From Onchidella celtica (taxonomy: Eukaryota > Mollusca > Gastropoda > Systellommatophora > Onchidiidae), in NCBI GenBank assembly GCA_963931925.1, contig OZ007569.1, positions 43,990,521 to 44,054,520 of the forward strand: a DNA stretch of 64,000 nt, written 5' to 3'. Of the stretch, positions 63,972 through 64,000 are shown one piece after another (within the stretch, counting starts at the first letter, position 1; each line of letters opens with the position of its first letter). A program made the translations under genes and the position numbers. The notes under the pieces are model-generated. The model was not told the DNA's origin. It saw only the letters and a program-made list of their open reading frames with translations, and did not search any database.

Positions 63972-64000
63972 TGTCACGAGTGGAGTGAGCGATAGTTAAT
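63972..64000 (+). mobile_element. Start of a third LTR copy, cut by the window edge
   Basis: The final 29 bases begin TGTCACGAGTGGAGTGAGC, identical to the first 19 bases of the LTR at 36538. The element continues beyond the window, so whether it is a solo LTR or a full retrotransposon cannot be seen. Confidence 0.75.

Overview
This is a window of animal nuclear DNA, AT-rich and mostly non-coding. It has long (GA)n, (CAA)n and (CA)n tracts, many transposon remnants and genes with GT-AG introns. An intronless class A GPCR of the type expanded in molluscs, a multi-exon Golgi alpha-mannosidase and a tRNA-derived SINE fit a lophotrochozoan, probably a mollusc (perhaps a gastropod). That assignment is inference; nothing here fixes the species.

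Only two genes are firm, both on the minus strand. One is a single-exon seven-transmembrane receptor (13463-14572). The other is a GH38 class II alpha-mannosidase in four exons (27749-21758). I rebuilt its introns from splice signals and reading phase; the joined frame is open for 1087 codons from a type II membrane anchor to the stop. It keeps the zinc-binding and catalytic residues, but the residues that bind GlcNAc in Golgi mannosidase II are replaced or deleted. It may therefore be a GlcNAc-independent mannosidase-II-like enzyme. Several orphan exon candidates (20.3, 32.1, 33.3, 43.3, 48.8, 61.2 and 62.6 kb) are listed with low confidence.

The rest is a mosaic of mobile elements. 0-0.55 kb: the C-terminal catalytic part of a Tc1/mariner (DD34E) transposase, cut by the window edge. 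2-7.4 kb: a dense cluster of non-autonomous DNA transposons, including two hAT-like families and a third element with doubled inverted termini. 8.0-9.3 kb: a minisatellite with an alternating two-monomer unit. 9.8-10.2 kb: a second copy of one hAT-like family. 31.3 kb: a 178-bp hAT-like MITE with a perfect 8-bp target duplication. 35.3-35.5 kb: a tRNA-derived SINE. 36.5-37.7 kb and 47.3-48.4 kb: two solo LTRs of one retrotransposon family in opposite orientation, each with a perfect 5-bp target duplication. The last 29 bases of the window begin a third copy. 46.6-47.0 kb: another terminal-inverted-repeat element.

There is no operon-like organisation. The two firm genes are unrelated in function, and the mobile elements carry no complete coding capacity in this window. 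I see no rRNA, no credible functional tRNA gene and no CRISPR array.
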